Below are positions 52,784 to 60,130 of a DNA stretch of 64,000 nucleotides, piece by piece (position 1 is the first letter of the stretch; the number at the start of each line of letters is the position of its first letter). Source of the DNA: Bacillus salipaludis (GTDB taxonomy: Bacteria > Bacillota > Bacilli > Bacillales_B > DSM-18226); the NCBI RefSeq assembly GCF_004358205.1, contig NZ_SMYO01000003.1, positions 186,001 through 250,000 of the forward strand. Reading direction: 5' to 3'. The notes under the pieces were generated by a model that did no database searches, was not told where the DNA came from, and saw nothing but the letters and a program-made list of their open reading frames with translations. Position numbers and translations under genes: made by a program.

Positions 52784-53547
52784 TTTCCTTCATCCCCTTT
52801 CATCTGCCAGCGGACAACCCTTCGTTCCACCACCACAATTATTAGAAAAAATAATAAGCTTAAAAACATAATGGCAAAAATCGCAACAAACACACGGTCG
52901 GTGCGGAACGAAGAGGATGCCATTGTCATATAGACGCCAATTCCCTGTTTAGCCCCAAGCCATTCAGAAATAACAGCCCCCATCACACTATAGGTTGCTG
53001 AAATTTTCAAACCGGAAAAAACTGATGGCAATGCAAAGGGAAACTCCAGCTTCCAAAAAACCTGCGTTTTCGTAGCACCCGCCATCATCATATAATGTCT
53101 GAGCTCTGCGGGAGTCTGCCTGAAGCCGTCCAGTGCTGCAACAGTTATAGGAAAAAAGCAAACTAGGGTGATTACTATCATTTTTGGCAGCAGACCAAAA
53201 CCAAACCAAATTACTAATAGCGGTGCAAGCACAATGGTCGGGACATTTTGGGATAGAATGAGCAGCGGATAAAAAGAATCTCGTAAAACCGGTATTAAGT
53301 AAAGAACCAACGCCACAACTAAGCCAATCACCGCTCCGATTACAAAACCAAATAAAGCAATTTTTGTCGTCGAGAATAAATCCGGATAAAATTCGCTCCA
53401 GCCGTGGATGGCTTCAGCAAAAATCTTCGACGGTGCCGGCAGCAGCCACTCCTCAATCTTTGCAGTTTTTACGACAATTTCCCATATCACGAACAAAAGG
53501 AGGAGAACCAACAATGGTCTCCACCCTTTTAAAAGCAGTTTCTTCAT
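52780..53547 (-). CDS. thiX: ABC transporter permease, thiamine-precursor importer (ThiX)
   Basis: 255 aa, six membrane segments, with the coupling EAA loop AALDGFRQTPAELRHYMMMAGATKTQVFWKLEFPFALPSVFSGLK. NitT/TauT-type permease in an operon opened by a TPP riboswitch. It lies between a thiamine-binding protein gene and thiZ. Confidence 0.9.
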   Translation of the reverse strand: MKKLLLKGWRPLLVLLLLFVIWEIVVKTAKIEEWLLPAPSKIFAEAIHGWSEFYPDLFSTTKIALFGFVIGAVIGLVVALVLYLIPVLRDSFYPLLILSQNVPTIVLAPLLVIWFGFGLLPKMIVITLVCFFPITVAALDGFRQTPAELRHYMMMAGATKTQVFWKLEFPFALPSVFSGLKISATYSVMGAVISEWLGAKQGIGVYMTMASSSFRTDRVFVAIFAIMFLSLLFFLIIVVVERRVVRWQMKGDEGK

Positions 53548-53548
53548 A

Positions 53549-53839
53549 TTAGCGGTACTTCTCCGTTAATTGATCCATCGTGATTCCTGACGGCTGATAC
53601 AATACTTTGATTTGAGAAATCACGTTTTTGCTGCCAATCTCCATCATGCGCTCATTCATTTTGGTGATAACACTAAATAAGTGTTCCAACTCACCTTCCA
53701 TCGTGGTCTCCAAAGGATGAACCTGATATTTTACTCCAGATTCATCAATAATACGGATGGCTTCATCCACATAAGGAATAACATCTTCTCCATCCTTTGT
53801 TTTCGGTATAATTTGAATGCTCACTAAGGCATTTGCCAT
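53549..53839 (-). CDS. MTH1187/YkoF-like thiamine-binding protein
   Basis: 96 aa from the ATG at 53839 (MANALVSIQIIPKTKDGED), preceded by GGAGGGG 6 nt upstream. The ferredoxin-like fold sequence VPYVDEAIRIIDESG-type, YQVHPLETTMEGELEHLF and ISQIKVLYQPSG matches the MTH1187/YqgV family, which binds thiamine or pyrimidine precursors. It lies between thiY and thiX and is probably an extra or regulatory component of the importer. Confidence 0.85.
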   Translation of the reverse strand: MANALVSIQIIPKTKDGEDVIPYVDEAIRIIDESGVKYQVHPLETTMEGELEHLFSVITKMNERMMEIGSKNVISQIKVLYQPSGITMDQLTEKYR

Positions 53840-53853
53840 GTGAAACCCCTCCA

Positions 53854-54846
53854 TTATTTTGGTAAAAATTCATTTGTAAATGCTTTTTCGGCATCAAGCT
53901 TTTTATCAAGAAGCTTGTGATCGTACATCCAAGAAGCATAGTTTTCCCAAACTGTCTTTTTCTGTAATCCCCACTTTGTTGCATCGTCCTGGTACTTTGG
54001 TGATAACCATTTTTGACTTGCTTTGACAAGCTTTGGATCTAAATCCGGCGCCGCTTTGATAAGAATATCTGCTGCTTGATCAGGATTTTTTATCGCAAAC
54101 TCATACCCTTGTGATGCTGCCTTTAAAAATGCCTTAACGGTATCAGGATTATTTGCAATCATCTTTTCGTTTGTTTCTAACACTGGTGTATAATAGTCAA
54201 GTTTCTTAGAATAATCAGTAAGGTAGATCATGTTGATTTTTTGATGGCGAAGCTCTGCCTCTACACCGGTCCAACCGTAATAAATCCAGGCAAAATCAAC
54301 ATCCCTTTTCACAGCCGTGAAAAAATCTGTATCTCCCATATTAATGATCTTTACTTTATTTGCATTGGCATGTTCTTTATCCATTAAAGAAGTAATGACA
54401 GACTTTTCAACAGGAGAACCCCATCCACCATATGTTTTTCCTACAAAGTCTTTTGGTGCTTTAATATTTTTGTCAACGGGCGAAGCAAATCCCGATGTAT
54501 TGTGCTGAATAACCGCGGCAATGGATACAAGCGGAACACCTTGGACACGTGCCTGTGTGACACCCTCCTGATAGCCCACGCCAAAATCCGCTTTTCCAGA
54601 CGCAACAAGCTGATCAGCACCTGTTTCGCCCGGCTGAATGATATCAACGTCTAAGCCTTGATCCTTGAAATATCCCTTTGCTTTTGCAACATAAAGTCCT
54701 GTATGATTCGTGTTAGGTGTCCAGTCAAGAACGACCGTAATCTTTTTAAGCTTTTTGGTATTTTCCTTCGCCGTATCTGTTTCTTTTTTGCTGCTGCACC
54801 CGGCAATCAGGAAAACAGTGAGTAGTAATATAAGCCACTTCTTCAT
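53854..54846 (-). CDS. thiY: Thiamine pyrimidine-precursor binding lipoprotein ThiY
   Basis: 330 aa. Signal peptide with lipobox FLIAGCSSK. The NMT1/THI5-like domain starts KITVVLDWTPNTNHTGLYVAKAKGYFKDQGLDV, followed by GETGADQLVASGKADFGVGYQEGV and ISGFASP-like NTSGFASP. It binds N-formyl-4-amino-5-aminomethyl-2-methylpyrimidine or HMP for salvage. First gene after the TPP riboswitch. Confidence 0.93.
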   Translation of the reverse strand: MKKWLILLLTVFLIAGCSSKKETDTAKENTKKLKKITVVLDWTPNTNHTGLYVAKAKGYFKDQGLDVDIIQPGETGADQLVASGKADFGVGYQEGVTQARVQGVPLVSIAAVIQHNTSGFASPVDKNIKAPKDFVGKTYGGWGSPVEKSVITSLMDKEHANANKVKIINMGDTDFFTAVKRDVDFAWIYYGWTGVEAELRHQKINMIYLTDYSKKLDYYTPVLETNEKMIANNPDTVKAFLKAASQGYEFAIKNPDQAADILIKAAPDLDPKLVKASQKWLSPKYQDDATKWGLQKKTVWENYASWMYDHKLLDKKLDAEKAFTNEFLPK

Positions 54847-54964
54847 TTTTTAAATCCCCCATATGTAAAATTTCCGAAATGTTCGGAATGAATAGTGGAA
54901 ATAAACTAGAATTCCTTTTGCAGACCGATTTAGCTACTATAAGCATAATAGAACAAAAATTGCC

Positions 54965-55006
54965 CCAAAACAAATAAAGCACCCGGGTTCTAAGAACCTC
55001 GAGTGC
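54965..55006 (-). terminator. Intrinsic terminator controlled by the TPP riboswitch
   Basis: On the minus strand GCACTCGAGGTTC, loop TTA and GAACCCGGGTGC precede TTTATTTGTTTT. It lies between the riboswitch and thiY. Confidence 0.88.
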
Positions 55007-55037
55007 ATATTGGCAAACAATTTATTTGTTTAAGAAT

Positions 55038-55126
55038 ATGTTCCCTCCGCCGGTACTAACCAGATCAGGTTCCAAGGGTCATCGTTTTTAGAACGAACTC
55101 TCAACCGGCTACACCGGCTCCCCTAC
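55038..55126 (-). ncRNA. TPP (thi-box) riboswitch
   Basis: On the minus strand the conserved order is present: GGGGAGCC, then GGTTGAGAG (the GCUGAGA element with one change), ACCCTTGGAACCTGATC, GGTTAGTACC and GGCGGAGGGAA. With the downstream terminator it should switch off the thiYXZ operon when thiamine pyrophosphate is high. The P3 arm carries a short variable hairpin (GTTCGTTC/GAACGATG region). Confidence 0.97.
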
Positions 55127-55205
55127 ATTTTACAGTATGAAGTTTATTCCCCTACTTATTATAACAGAAGTAATCTATATTGCTAGTATATAATTTTTAC
55201 TGATC

Positions 55206-55412
55206 CTACACTACATCATATCCTTGATCATCAATCGTTTCTTTTAGTTTGCTAACCGTAACAACATTTTGATCGAATTCGATATCAACAGTACCTTTAT
55301 CTAAATGAACCTGTACCTTCTTCACACCTTGAAGCTCTCCGACACTGCCTTCCACTGCCTTTACACAATGGCCGCAGGACATACCCTTAACATTTAACGT
55401 AATGCTTTCCAT
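55206..55412 (-). CDS. copZ: Copper chaperone CopZ
   Basis: 68 aa, HMA domain. Metal site GMSCGHC at residues 10-16, with VEGSVGELQGVKKVQVHLDKGTVDIEFDQN typical of CopZ. It carries Cu(I) to the exporter CopA, which is not in this window. It follows csoR by 14 bp. Confidence 0.95.
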   Translation of the reverse strand: MESITLNVKGMSCGHCVKAVEGSVGELQGVKKVQVHLDKGTVDIEFDQNVVTVSKLKETIDDQGYDVV

Positions 55413-55426
55413 GTTTATAACCCCCG

Positions 55427-55780
55427 TTATTTTTTCATTAATTTTTGAATCGTTACTAGAACCTCATCAAGAACCTCCATGTCCCCTTCTTGAATTCTTT
55501 CAAGTACACAGCTTTTTAAATGTCCCTCTAATAAAATCTTTGCCACACTATTTAGAGCTGATTGGGTTGCGGAAATTTGCGTAATCACATCATCACAGTA
55601 CGTATCTTTTTCAATCAATCCTTTAATTCCACGAATCTGGCCCTCAATCCGATTGAGACGTGTTACGAGATTATTTTTTACCTTATCTGAATGATGGCTT
55701 TTTCTGTGGCTTCCTTCTGAAGCGCAGCACTCATCATCCAAGATTACCTCTTCATTATTATGATCAATAGACATCCGCAC
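55427..55780 (-). CDS. csoR: Copper-sensing repressor CsoR
   Basis: 117 aa. The CsoR core LVTRLNRIEGQIRGIKGLIEKDTYCDDVITQISATQSALNSVAKILLEGHLKSCV has the Cu(I) ligands Cys-His-Cys (YCDD, EGHLKSC). The N-terminal tail is long, with an extra DDECCASEGSHRKSHHS metal-rich stretch. It represses copper-export genes until Cu(I) binds. A palindrome ATACCCCGGTAT lies 24 bp upstream. Confidence 0.93.
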   Translation of the reverse strand: MRMSIDHNNEEVILDDECCASEGSHRKSHHSDKVKNNLVTRLNRIEGQIRGIKGLIEKDTYCDDVITQISATQSALNSVAKILLEGHLKSCVLERIQEGDMEVLDEVLVTIQKLMKK

Positions 55781-55803
55781 GCCCTCCTTTTCATTTTCAT
55801 ATC

Positions 55804-55815
55804 ATACCCCGGTAT
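55804..55815. promoter_or_regulatory. Putative CsoR operator for csoR-copZ
   Basis: ATACCCCGGTAT is a short palindrome (ATACC/GGTAT) of the GC-core, TA-flank type bound by CsoR, located just before the csoR start. Confidence 0.5.
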
Positions 55816-55865
55816 CGTAATGGATTAGACATAGGCTGACAATCCTATTACATATAAATGGATGA

Positions 55866-56699
55866 TTACTTAATTTTAATTATAAATGGAAATACTCTAA
55901 CTTTTCCAGCCTGTTTAAATTCTGCCCAAATTTTATAGGTGCCGGGATGGTCAAATTGGGTTTCGAACACGGGTCTTTGTTCATCTTTTGGATGGACATG
56001 CAAGTATTGATTTGCATTTTCGTTTAGAATAACAACATGACCGGCAGCACCTAAATACTGCTCAAGTTTGGAGTCATCCAATTGAAACACTAATGTCACA
56101 GGAGTCCCGGCTTCAAAAGAACTTACGTTCAACTCCACTTTCTCTCCATCTATTGTTTTTACTAAGGTTTGATCTGGAACTAATGCTGGATGAGTATGGG
56201 AAGACACTGGATTACCAACATTAAAAGGAACAGGTTCCACTTTATAATCCAGGTTTTTTGGCTTCACATCAATGAACGCTATATATTTACCTTCTGCTAA
56301 CGGATAGCGAATTACAAATTTCCCGGGACCTACTTTTTTTGGATGGATGTGATAATACTGATCCAAATGATCATTCACCACAATTAAATGCATCAATTTT
56401 TCATGATTAACATCGAGGTCATTAACAGGATTATTTTGCATATCCTTTAGCGTAATTTCTATATTGCCATCTTTATAGCTAAAAGTTGGTTTTACTTCTC
56501 CTGCTTCTATACCTGTACTTTCATGATGGTGGCCCGACCCTGACTCATTTTGGGCATGACTTTCACTCGTTAACACCAGTGATTCATGACTCATATCCAT
56601 CGTTGTCTTAGCTTCCGTCTTAAAATTGGCATCGTATACCCAATAGCCGCCAATAATAGCGAGCAAATAGACTATTGCTGCAAGAGCCCATTTTTTCAT
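55866..56699 (-). CDS. His-rich exported/membrane-anchored protein with duplicated HIHP domains, copper-region
   Basis: 277 aa. An N-terminal hydrophobic segment (ALAAIVYLLAIIGGYWVYD) acts as signal or anchor; a His/Met-rich stretch follows (MDMSHES; HAQNESGSGHHHESTG). Two similar beta-rich domains follow, each with a matching motif: HLIVVNDHLDQYYHIHPKK (domain 1) and HVVILNENANQYLHVHPKD (domain 2). The repeated HIHP/HVHP pattern suggests two metal sites. Located beside csoR-copZ, it is probably a periplasm-equivalent copper-binding protein, but its exact role is unknown. Confidence 0.8.
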   Translation of the reverse strand: MKKWALAAIVYLLAIIGGYWVYDANFKTEAKTTMDMSHESLVLTSESHAQNESGSGHHHESTGIEAGEVKPTFSYKDGNIEITLKDMQNNPVNDLDVNHEKLMHLIVVNDHLDQYYHIHPKKVGPGKFVIRYPLAEGKYIAFIDVKPKNLDYKVEPVPFNVGNPVSSHTHPALVPDQTLVKTIDGEKVELNVSSFEAGTPVTLVFQLDDSKLEQYLGAAGHVVILNENANQYLHVHPKDEQRPVFETQFDHPGTYKIWAEFKQAGKVRVFPFIIKIK

Positions 56700-56765
56700 T
56701 TTATTACTCCCCTTCTATTATTTGGTATTTAATCTAACCTGTCAGCTAAAATTTATTTTAATTTT

Positions 56766-57008
56766 GGCTCTGTTAAACCTGGTTGTTGATTTCCGCTCCA
56801 GGCACAAGCGGTTCGTGGCCGGTTCGGGGAGCCTCCTCGTCGCTTCGCTCCTGCGGGGTCTCCCCTGTCCCGTAATCCCACAGGACACTGAATTGCTTCC
56901 TTGAATCAGCCCACGCATGAAGAAAATGCGTTAGCATTTTCGAGAAGTCTTCGTGCCTTCCGCTCCAATCAACGTTGTTCAAAATCAACATTGTCATTTA
57001 ACAAAGCC
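56766..57008. mobile_element. 243-bp MITE-like Bacillaceae repeat with terminal inverted repeats
   Basis: The ends GGCTCTGTTAAA and TTTAACAAAGCC are inverted repeats (11 of 12 bases). Inside are paired GTTGATT/CCGCTCC arms and a GC-rich middle (GGGGAGCCTCCTCGTCGC) unlike the AT-rich neighbours. It encodes no protein. It fills most of the 434-bp gap between the His-rich gene and the RelP-like gene. Confidence 0.8.
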
Positions 57009-57019
57009 TTACAAAATAT

Positions 57020-57037
57020 ACTATACCCCCCTATAGT
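57020..57037. promoter_or_regulatory. Putative CsoR-type operator displaced by the repeat element
   Basis: ACTATA-CCCCCC-TATAGT, a C-rich centre with inverted TA-rich arms, resembles CsoR-family operators. It lies upstream of the 243-bp element that separates it from the His-rich gene. Confidence 0.45.
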
Positions 57038-57104
57038 AAAATGTCAAACAAAAAAATAAAATATTTTCCATTTATATTTGGGTAAATTCGCCTTAAAGAG
57101 CGAT

Positions 57105-57136
57105 AAAAAAAGCACCTTTTAAAAAAAGTGCTTTTA
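57105..57136 (-). terminator. Terminator of the RelP-like gene
   Basis: On the minus strand AAAGCACTT, loop and AAGGTGCTTT precede TTTTTATC. Confidence 0.8.
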
Positions 57137-57883
57137 CTTTCGGTCCCCGACCTTTTCCATTAATGTCTCTAACATGGGAATAGAGAATTGATGACCAACA
57201 AGATTAAAAATACTTGTCTCTTCTTTTCTTTTATTCTCCTCTTTGATGACCGATATTTCTTTGTGAAGTCGTTCCATTTTTTGATCTAAATGAGTAGCCA
57301 TGGTTGCAGCTTCCTTTAACTCTACAATCATTTTCTGAGGAACTTCCTCATTATACTTGTAATAAATTTTATGCTCTAAACTTGCCCAAAAATCCATTGC
57401 GATCGTTCGGATTTGGACTTCGACATAGACTAATTCCTCCCGGTCAGACATAAAGATTGGTACTTCCAAAATAAGATGCAAGCTTTGATAGCCATTTGGT
57501 TTGGGATTTTGAATGTAATCTTTATATTCAACAACTCTAACATCCTTTTGGTTTGCAATCATTTTACTTATTTCATAAATATCAGAGCGAAAGGAACAGG
57601 TAATTCTTATTCCCGCAATATCCTTAATATTTTCCTTGATGCTGGCTAACGTAAAATCAAAATCTTTGCGGTAAACCTTTTTTAAAATACTTTCCGGCGA
57701 TTTTAACCGCGACTTCACATGCTCGATCGGGTTATAGTCATGTATAAAATTAAATTCATCCTGAAGAATACTTATTTTTGTATTCATTTCATCCAAGGCA
57801 AACTTATAGGCCATCATAAAACGTGTTAATTCAACCTTTAATTCTTTAATCTCTTTTATATTAAGGAATTGTTCAATTTCCAA
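57134..57883 (-). CDS. Small (p)ppGpp synthetase, RelP/YwaC-like
   Basis: 249 aa. RelA_SpoT synthetase domain without hydrolase: DIAGIRITCSFRSDIYEISKMI, PNGYQSLHLILEVP and the G-loop/catalytic VYVEVQIRTIAMDFWASLEHKIYYK. It makes the alarmone (p)ppGpp from GTP and ATP during stress. The C-terminal coiled coil (ATHLDQKMERLHKEISVIKEENKRK) is longer than in RelQ. It is read together with the TetR gene 18 bp upstream. Confidence 0.92.
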   Translation of the reverse strand: MEIEQFLNIKEIKELKVELTRFMMAYKFALDEMNTKISILQDEFNFIHDYNPIEHVKSRLKSPESILKKVYRKDFDFTLASIKENIKDIAGIRITCSFRSDIYEISKMIANQKDVRVVEYKDYIQNPKPNGYQSLHLILEVPIFMSDREELVYVEVQIRTIAMDFWASLEHKIYYKYNEEVPQKMIVELKEAATMATHLDQKMERLHKEISVIKEENKRKEETSIFNLVGHQFSIPMLETLMEKVGDRK

Positions 57884-57901
57884 CCGAAAACTCCCTCTCT
57901 C

Positions 57902-58567
57902 TCAATTCTCTAAATTTTCTTCGTAATTTTCGTCAGTTTGTAATTTTTTCAATACCTCAGGAGGGAAAACCATTCTACAGATTATTTTAGCAGTTTTTTG
58001 ATATTCCTCGGTATCCCCTGATTCCAACACTTTACCGGTTGTATTCTCAGCAAGCAGCATGATCGACCAAGTAAGTGTGTTTAAATCTAAGTCATTCCAG
58101 GTTAGACCCTTCTCACTAGCTTTTTGCAATCCTGCATAGATTCTGCTGTGAATTTTCAATTTTGCAGAAGCTATAACCTTTGAAAGCTCCGGATCCTTTA
58201 ATATTAATTCAGGTAATACACGATGTAATCCAAGCCGCTGCAATCTATTCCCATGCACTTCAAACAGTTCAGCTAACCTTGTTTCAGGATTCCCGATTAC
58301 CCAGCTTGGTTCAGGAGGCATCAGTTTTTCAATTTTATCTTCTAATAGCGCCATTAATAATTGACGTTTATCTAAAAAATACCGATAAAAGGTCCCTGTA
58401 GCAACCCCTGCTTTGGCGGCAATTTCCTTTGCGGTTGTTTGTTCATAGCCCTTTGAAATAAACAACGCATGCCCACTTTCTAGCAGAGCATTCCTTTTTT
58501 GCTGAGCACGCTCTTGTTTTGGAACAAGTGGAAAATCACCAACCAACTGGTCTTCACGGTCTGACAT
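57902..58567 (-). CDS. TetR-family transcriptional regulator
   Basis: 221 aa. The helix-turn-helix KRNALLESGHALFISKGYEQTTAKEIAAKAGVATGTFYRYFLDKRQLLMALLED is at residues 25-75 and the rest is the helical ligand domain. Two short palindromes with GTTCAT half-sites lie upstream around a divergent promoter, so it probably represses both itself and that transcript. The RelP-like gene follows in the same unit. The ligand is unknown. Confidence 0.9.
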   Translation of the reverse strand: MSDREDQLVGDFPLVPKQERAQQKRNALLESGHALFISKGYEQTTAKEIAAKAGVATGTFYRYFLDKRQLLMALLEDKIEKLMPPEPSWVIGNPETRLAELFEVHGNRLQRLGLHRVLPELILKDPELSKVIASAKLKIHSRIYAGLQKASEKGLTWNDLDLNTLTWSIMLLAENTTGKVLESGDTEEYQKTAKIICRMVFPPEVLKKLQTDENYEENLEN

Positions 58568-58609
58568 TTTATCACCTCAGATCTAATCATATCATAAATT
58601 ACAAAAAGG

Positions 58610-58676
58610 TGAACCTCTGTTCATATTTCCATTGACAGTTTTCTTAAACCATGTAATACTATGAACCATAGTTCAT
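58610..58676 (+). promoter_or_regulatory. Divergent promoter flanked by two putative TetR operators
   Basis: TTGACA (58632-58637) and TAATAC (58654-58659) are 16 bp apart. The palindromes GTGAACCTCTGTTCAT (58610-58625) and ATGAACCATAGTTCAT (58661-58676) share the GAAC-N4-GTTCAT form and flank it. The second covers the expected start of transcription. Confidence 0.75.
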
Positions 58677-58746
58677 GTTATATCCACTTCTTAGTTGGCA
58701 CCCCTTGACTAAATGAGATTGGATATAACATGAACATAATTTTTTA
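58671..58746 (+). ncRNA. Short hairpin transcript under the TetR-flanked promoter (candidate small RNA or leader)
   Basis: GTTCATGTTATATCC (58671-58685) pairs perfectly over 15 bp with GGATATAACATGAAC (58721-58735), then ATAATTTTTTAAAA follows as a terminator-like tail. An inner TTAGT/ACTAA stem lies in the loop. No open frame follows for 200 bp (58747-58947 otherwise holds nothing recognised), so the promoter appears to drive only this RNA. Confidence 0.5.
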
Positions 58747-58947
58747 AAAATTTCTGGAGTGAACAGGATTTTTGATTTTTTCACCGAATTATTAAAGAAA
58801 ATTACTGTAGGATTGAAATATCTAGGCACCTGCCGGAAAGATTTTCATATGATGTGAATAATCATAAAATCCCAATACTTCTGTCTAGTGTTTTGTGGTC
58901 TTCATCCTATATAATATCACCATACTACCTTGGAAGGTGTGAATAAT

Positions 58948-59109
58948 TTGGCAGCCAATTCTGAACCGAAAAAAATTGACATTAATTCAACCATTTCCTT
59001 AAAAGGAATCGTGAAGGCCATCTTTAACGATACCATTCATGTGCAAATTGGTGGAAAGATTATTACCTTACCAAAAGGAGATTTCCTGCTGGACAAATCA
59101 ATGAATTAA
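58948..59109 (+). CDS. 53-residue small basic beta-rich protein, unknown
   Basis: TTG start with GGAAGGTG 6-8 nt upstream. The protein runs MAANSEPKKIDINSTISLKG, then IVKAIFNDTIHVQIGGKIITLPKG, and ends DFLLDKSMN. Alternating strands suggest a small SH3/KOW-like barrel, similar in style to DUF2187-type proteins such as YkvS, but assignment is uncertain. A strong terminator follows. It is too short for usual length cut-offs. Confidence 0.65.
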   Translation: MAANSEPKKIDINSTISLKGIVKAIFNDTIHVQIGGKIITLPKGDFLLDKSMN

Positions 59110-59125
59110 ATAAACAATTATTTTT

Positions 59126-59165
59126 TAAGCCCATCACTTCCCACTGAAGTGATGGGCTTATTTTT
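59126..59165. terminator. Bidirectional terminator
   Basis: TAAGCCCATCACTTC and GAAGTGATGGGCTTA form a perfect 15-bp stem with a 5-nt loop; T-runs occur on both strands. Confidence 0.93.
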
Positions 59166-59631
59166 AACTCATCTTATCAAATACCGTGTTTTGAACGCAG
59201 CGAATCATATCCCCCCTGCTAATGACACCCAGCACATGACTGTATTGATCAATCACCGGCAGCTTTTTAAAATGGTGTTTCGCTAAAAGTTGTACCACCT
59301 GTTTCACATCATCCTCAGGTGAAACTGTTACCAAACCATGGGTTTTGGCGATTTTTATGATTTTCAGATTCGCCATCTCTTTAATCTTGCTCTCTAAATT
59401 CTGTTCCCAATGATAACTGATAAAAGAAAAATAGTCATTAATTCGGCGGTCAACCGGTTGAATCGCCCTCAAAATATCCCCATCCGTAACAATCCCCTGC
59501 AATTTCCCTTCCTTATCCATGATGGGCACACCGCCGATTTTTCTTTCAACCATTATTTTCATTACATCTTTAATTGTGGCGTCGGGACTGGCGGCAATCA
59601 CACTTGTTATCATAAAGTCCTTTACTTTCAT
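59164..59631 (-). CDS. CBS-domain pair protein
   Basis: 155 aa formed by two CBS domains: VKDFMITSVIAASPDATIKDVMKIMVERKIGGVPIMDKEGKLQGIVTDGDILRAI and LVTVSPEDDVKQVVQLLAKHHFKKLPVIDQYSHVLGVISRGDMIRCVQ. Stand-alone CBS pairs bind adenine nucleotides and regulate partners; none is adjacent. It has no signal or membrane segment. Confidence 0.88.
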   Translation of the reverse strand: MKVKDFMITSVIAASPDATIKDVMKIMVERKIGGVPIMDKEGKLQGIVTDGDILRAIQPVDRRINDYFSFISYHWEQNLESKIKEMANLKIIKIAKTHGLVTVSPEDDVKQVVQLLAKHHFKKLPVIDQYSHVLGVISRGDMIRCVQNTVFDKMS

Positions 59632-59894
59632 AACGCAGCACCACTTTCTGTTGTATTTATTAATAAACAGCTATGCAACACCTATTATTTGGAACTTTTA
59701 ATGATTTTATTGCTAAAACATGCCCATATTGGAAGGAAACTGCCATTATTTTATGGATTGACGAGGTGACCTCCTGACACTCTTACTAAGCGCTCGATAT
59801 GGAGGCATACACTGGTATATCCGCTTTGTGAATACAAATCCATTGATGGTAAGATGTATTTGTTCAATAAAAAACCTAACGGAGGGGAATTTTT

Positions 59895-60089
59895 ATCAAT
59901 CCATTAGAATTGAATTACACGAGTGAAATGGAAAAAGCCATGCACAAGGCTCATGGAGTTGGCTATCAAGTCTATAGTCAAAAGCATTCAGTGAGAATTA
60001 GAGTTGAAAAGCAACGAGAACAGAATTATCGAGAAAGTAAGAGATTGCTTGCAGAAATCACGAATAAACTGTATGCCTACGCTACCTAA
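59895..60089 (+). CDS. 64-residue small protein with apparent ATC start
   Basis: The frame from 59895 reads (M)NPLELNYTSEMEKAMHKAHG, then GYQVYSQKHSVRIRVEKQRE and NYRESKRLLAEITNKLYAYAT. GGAGGGG lies exactly 7 nt before ATC, while no ATG, GTG or TTG occurs near it; an in-frame TTG lies 12 nt and an ATG 33 nt inside, without ribosome sites. The codon pattern is clearly coding. I do not recognise the family. Confidence 0.6.
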   Translation: MNPLELNYTSEMEKAMHKAHGVGYQVYSQKHSVRIRVEKQREQNYRESKRLLAEITNKLYAYAT

Positions 60090-60094
60090 ATAGA

Positions 60095-60130
60095 AAAAGG
60101 GAACCGGTTAAATTTCACCCGTTCCCTTTT
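60095..60130. terminator. Bidirectional terminator overlapping the tag 3' end
   Basis: AAAAGGGAAC and GTTCCCTTTT form a 10-bp stem. The tag stop codon (60108-60110) lies in the loop region. Confidence 0.85.
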
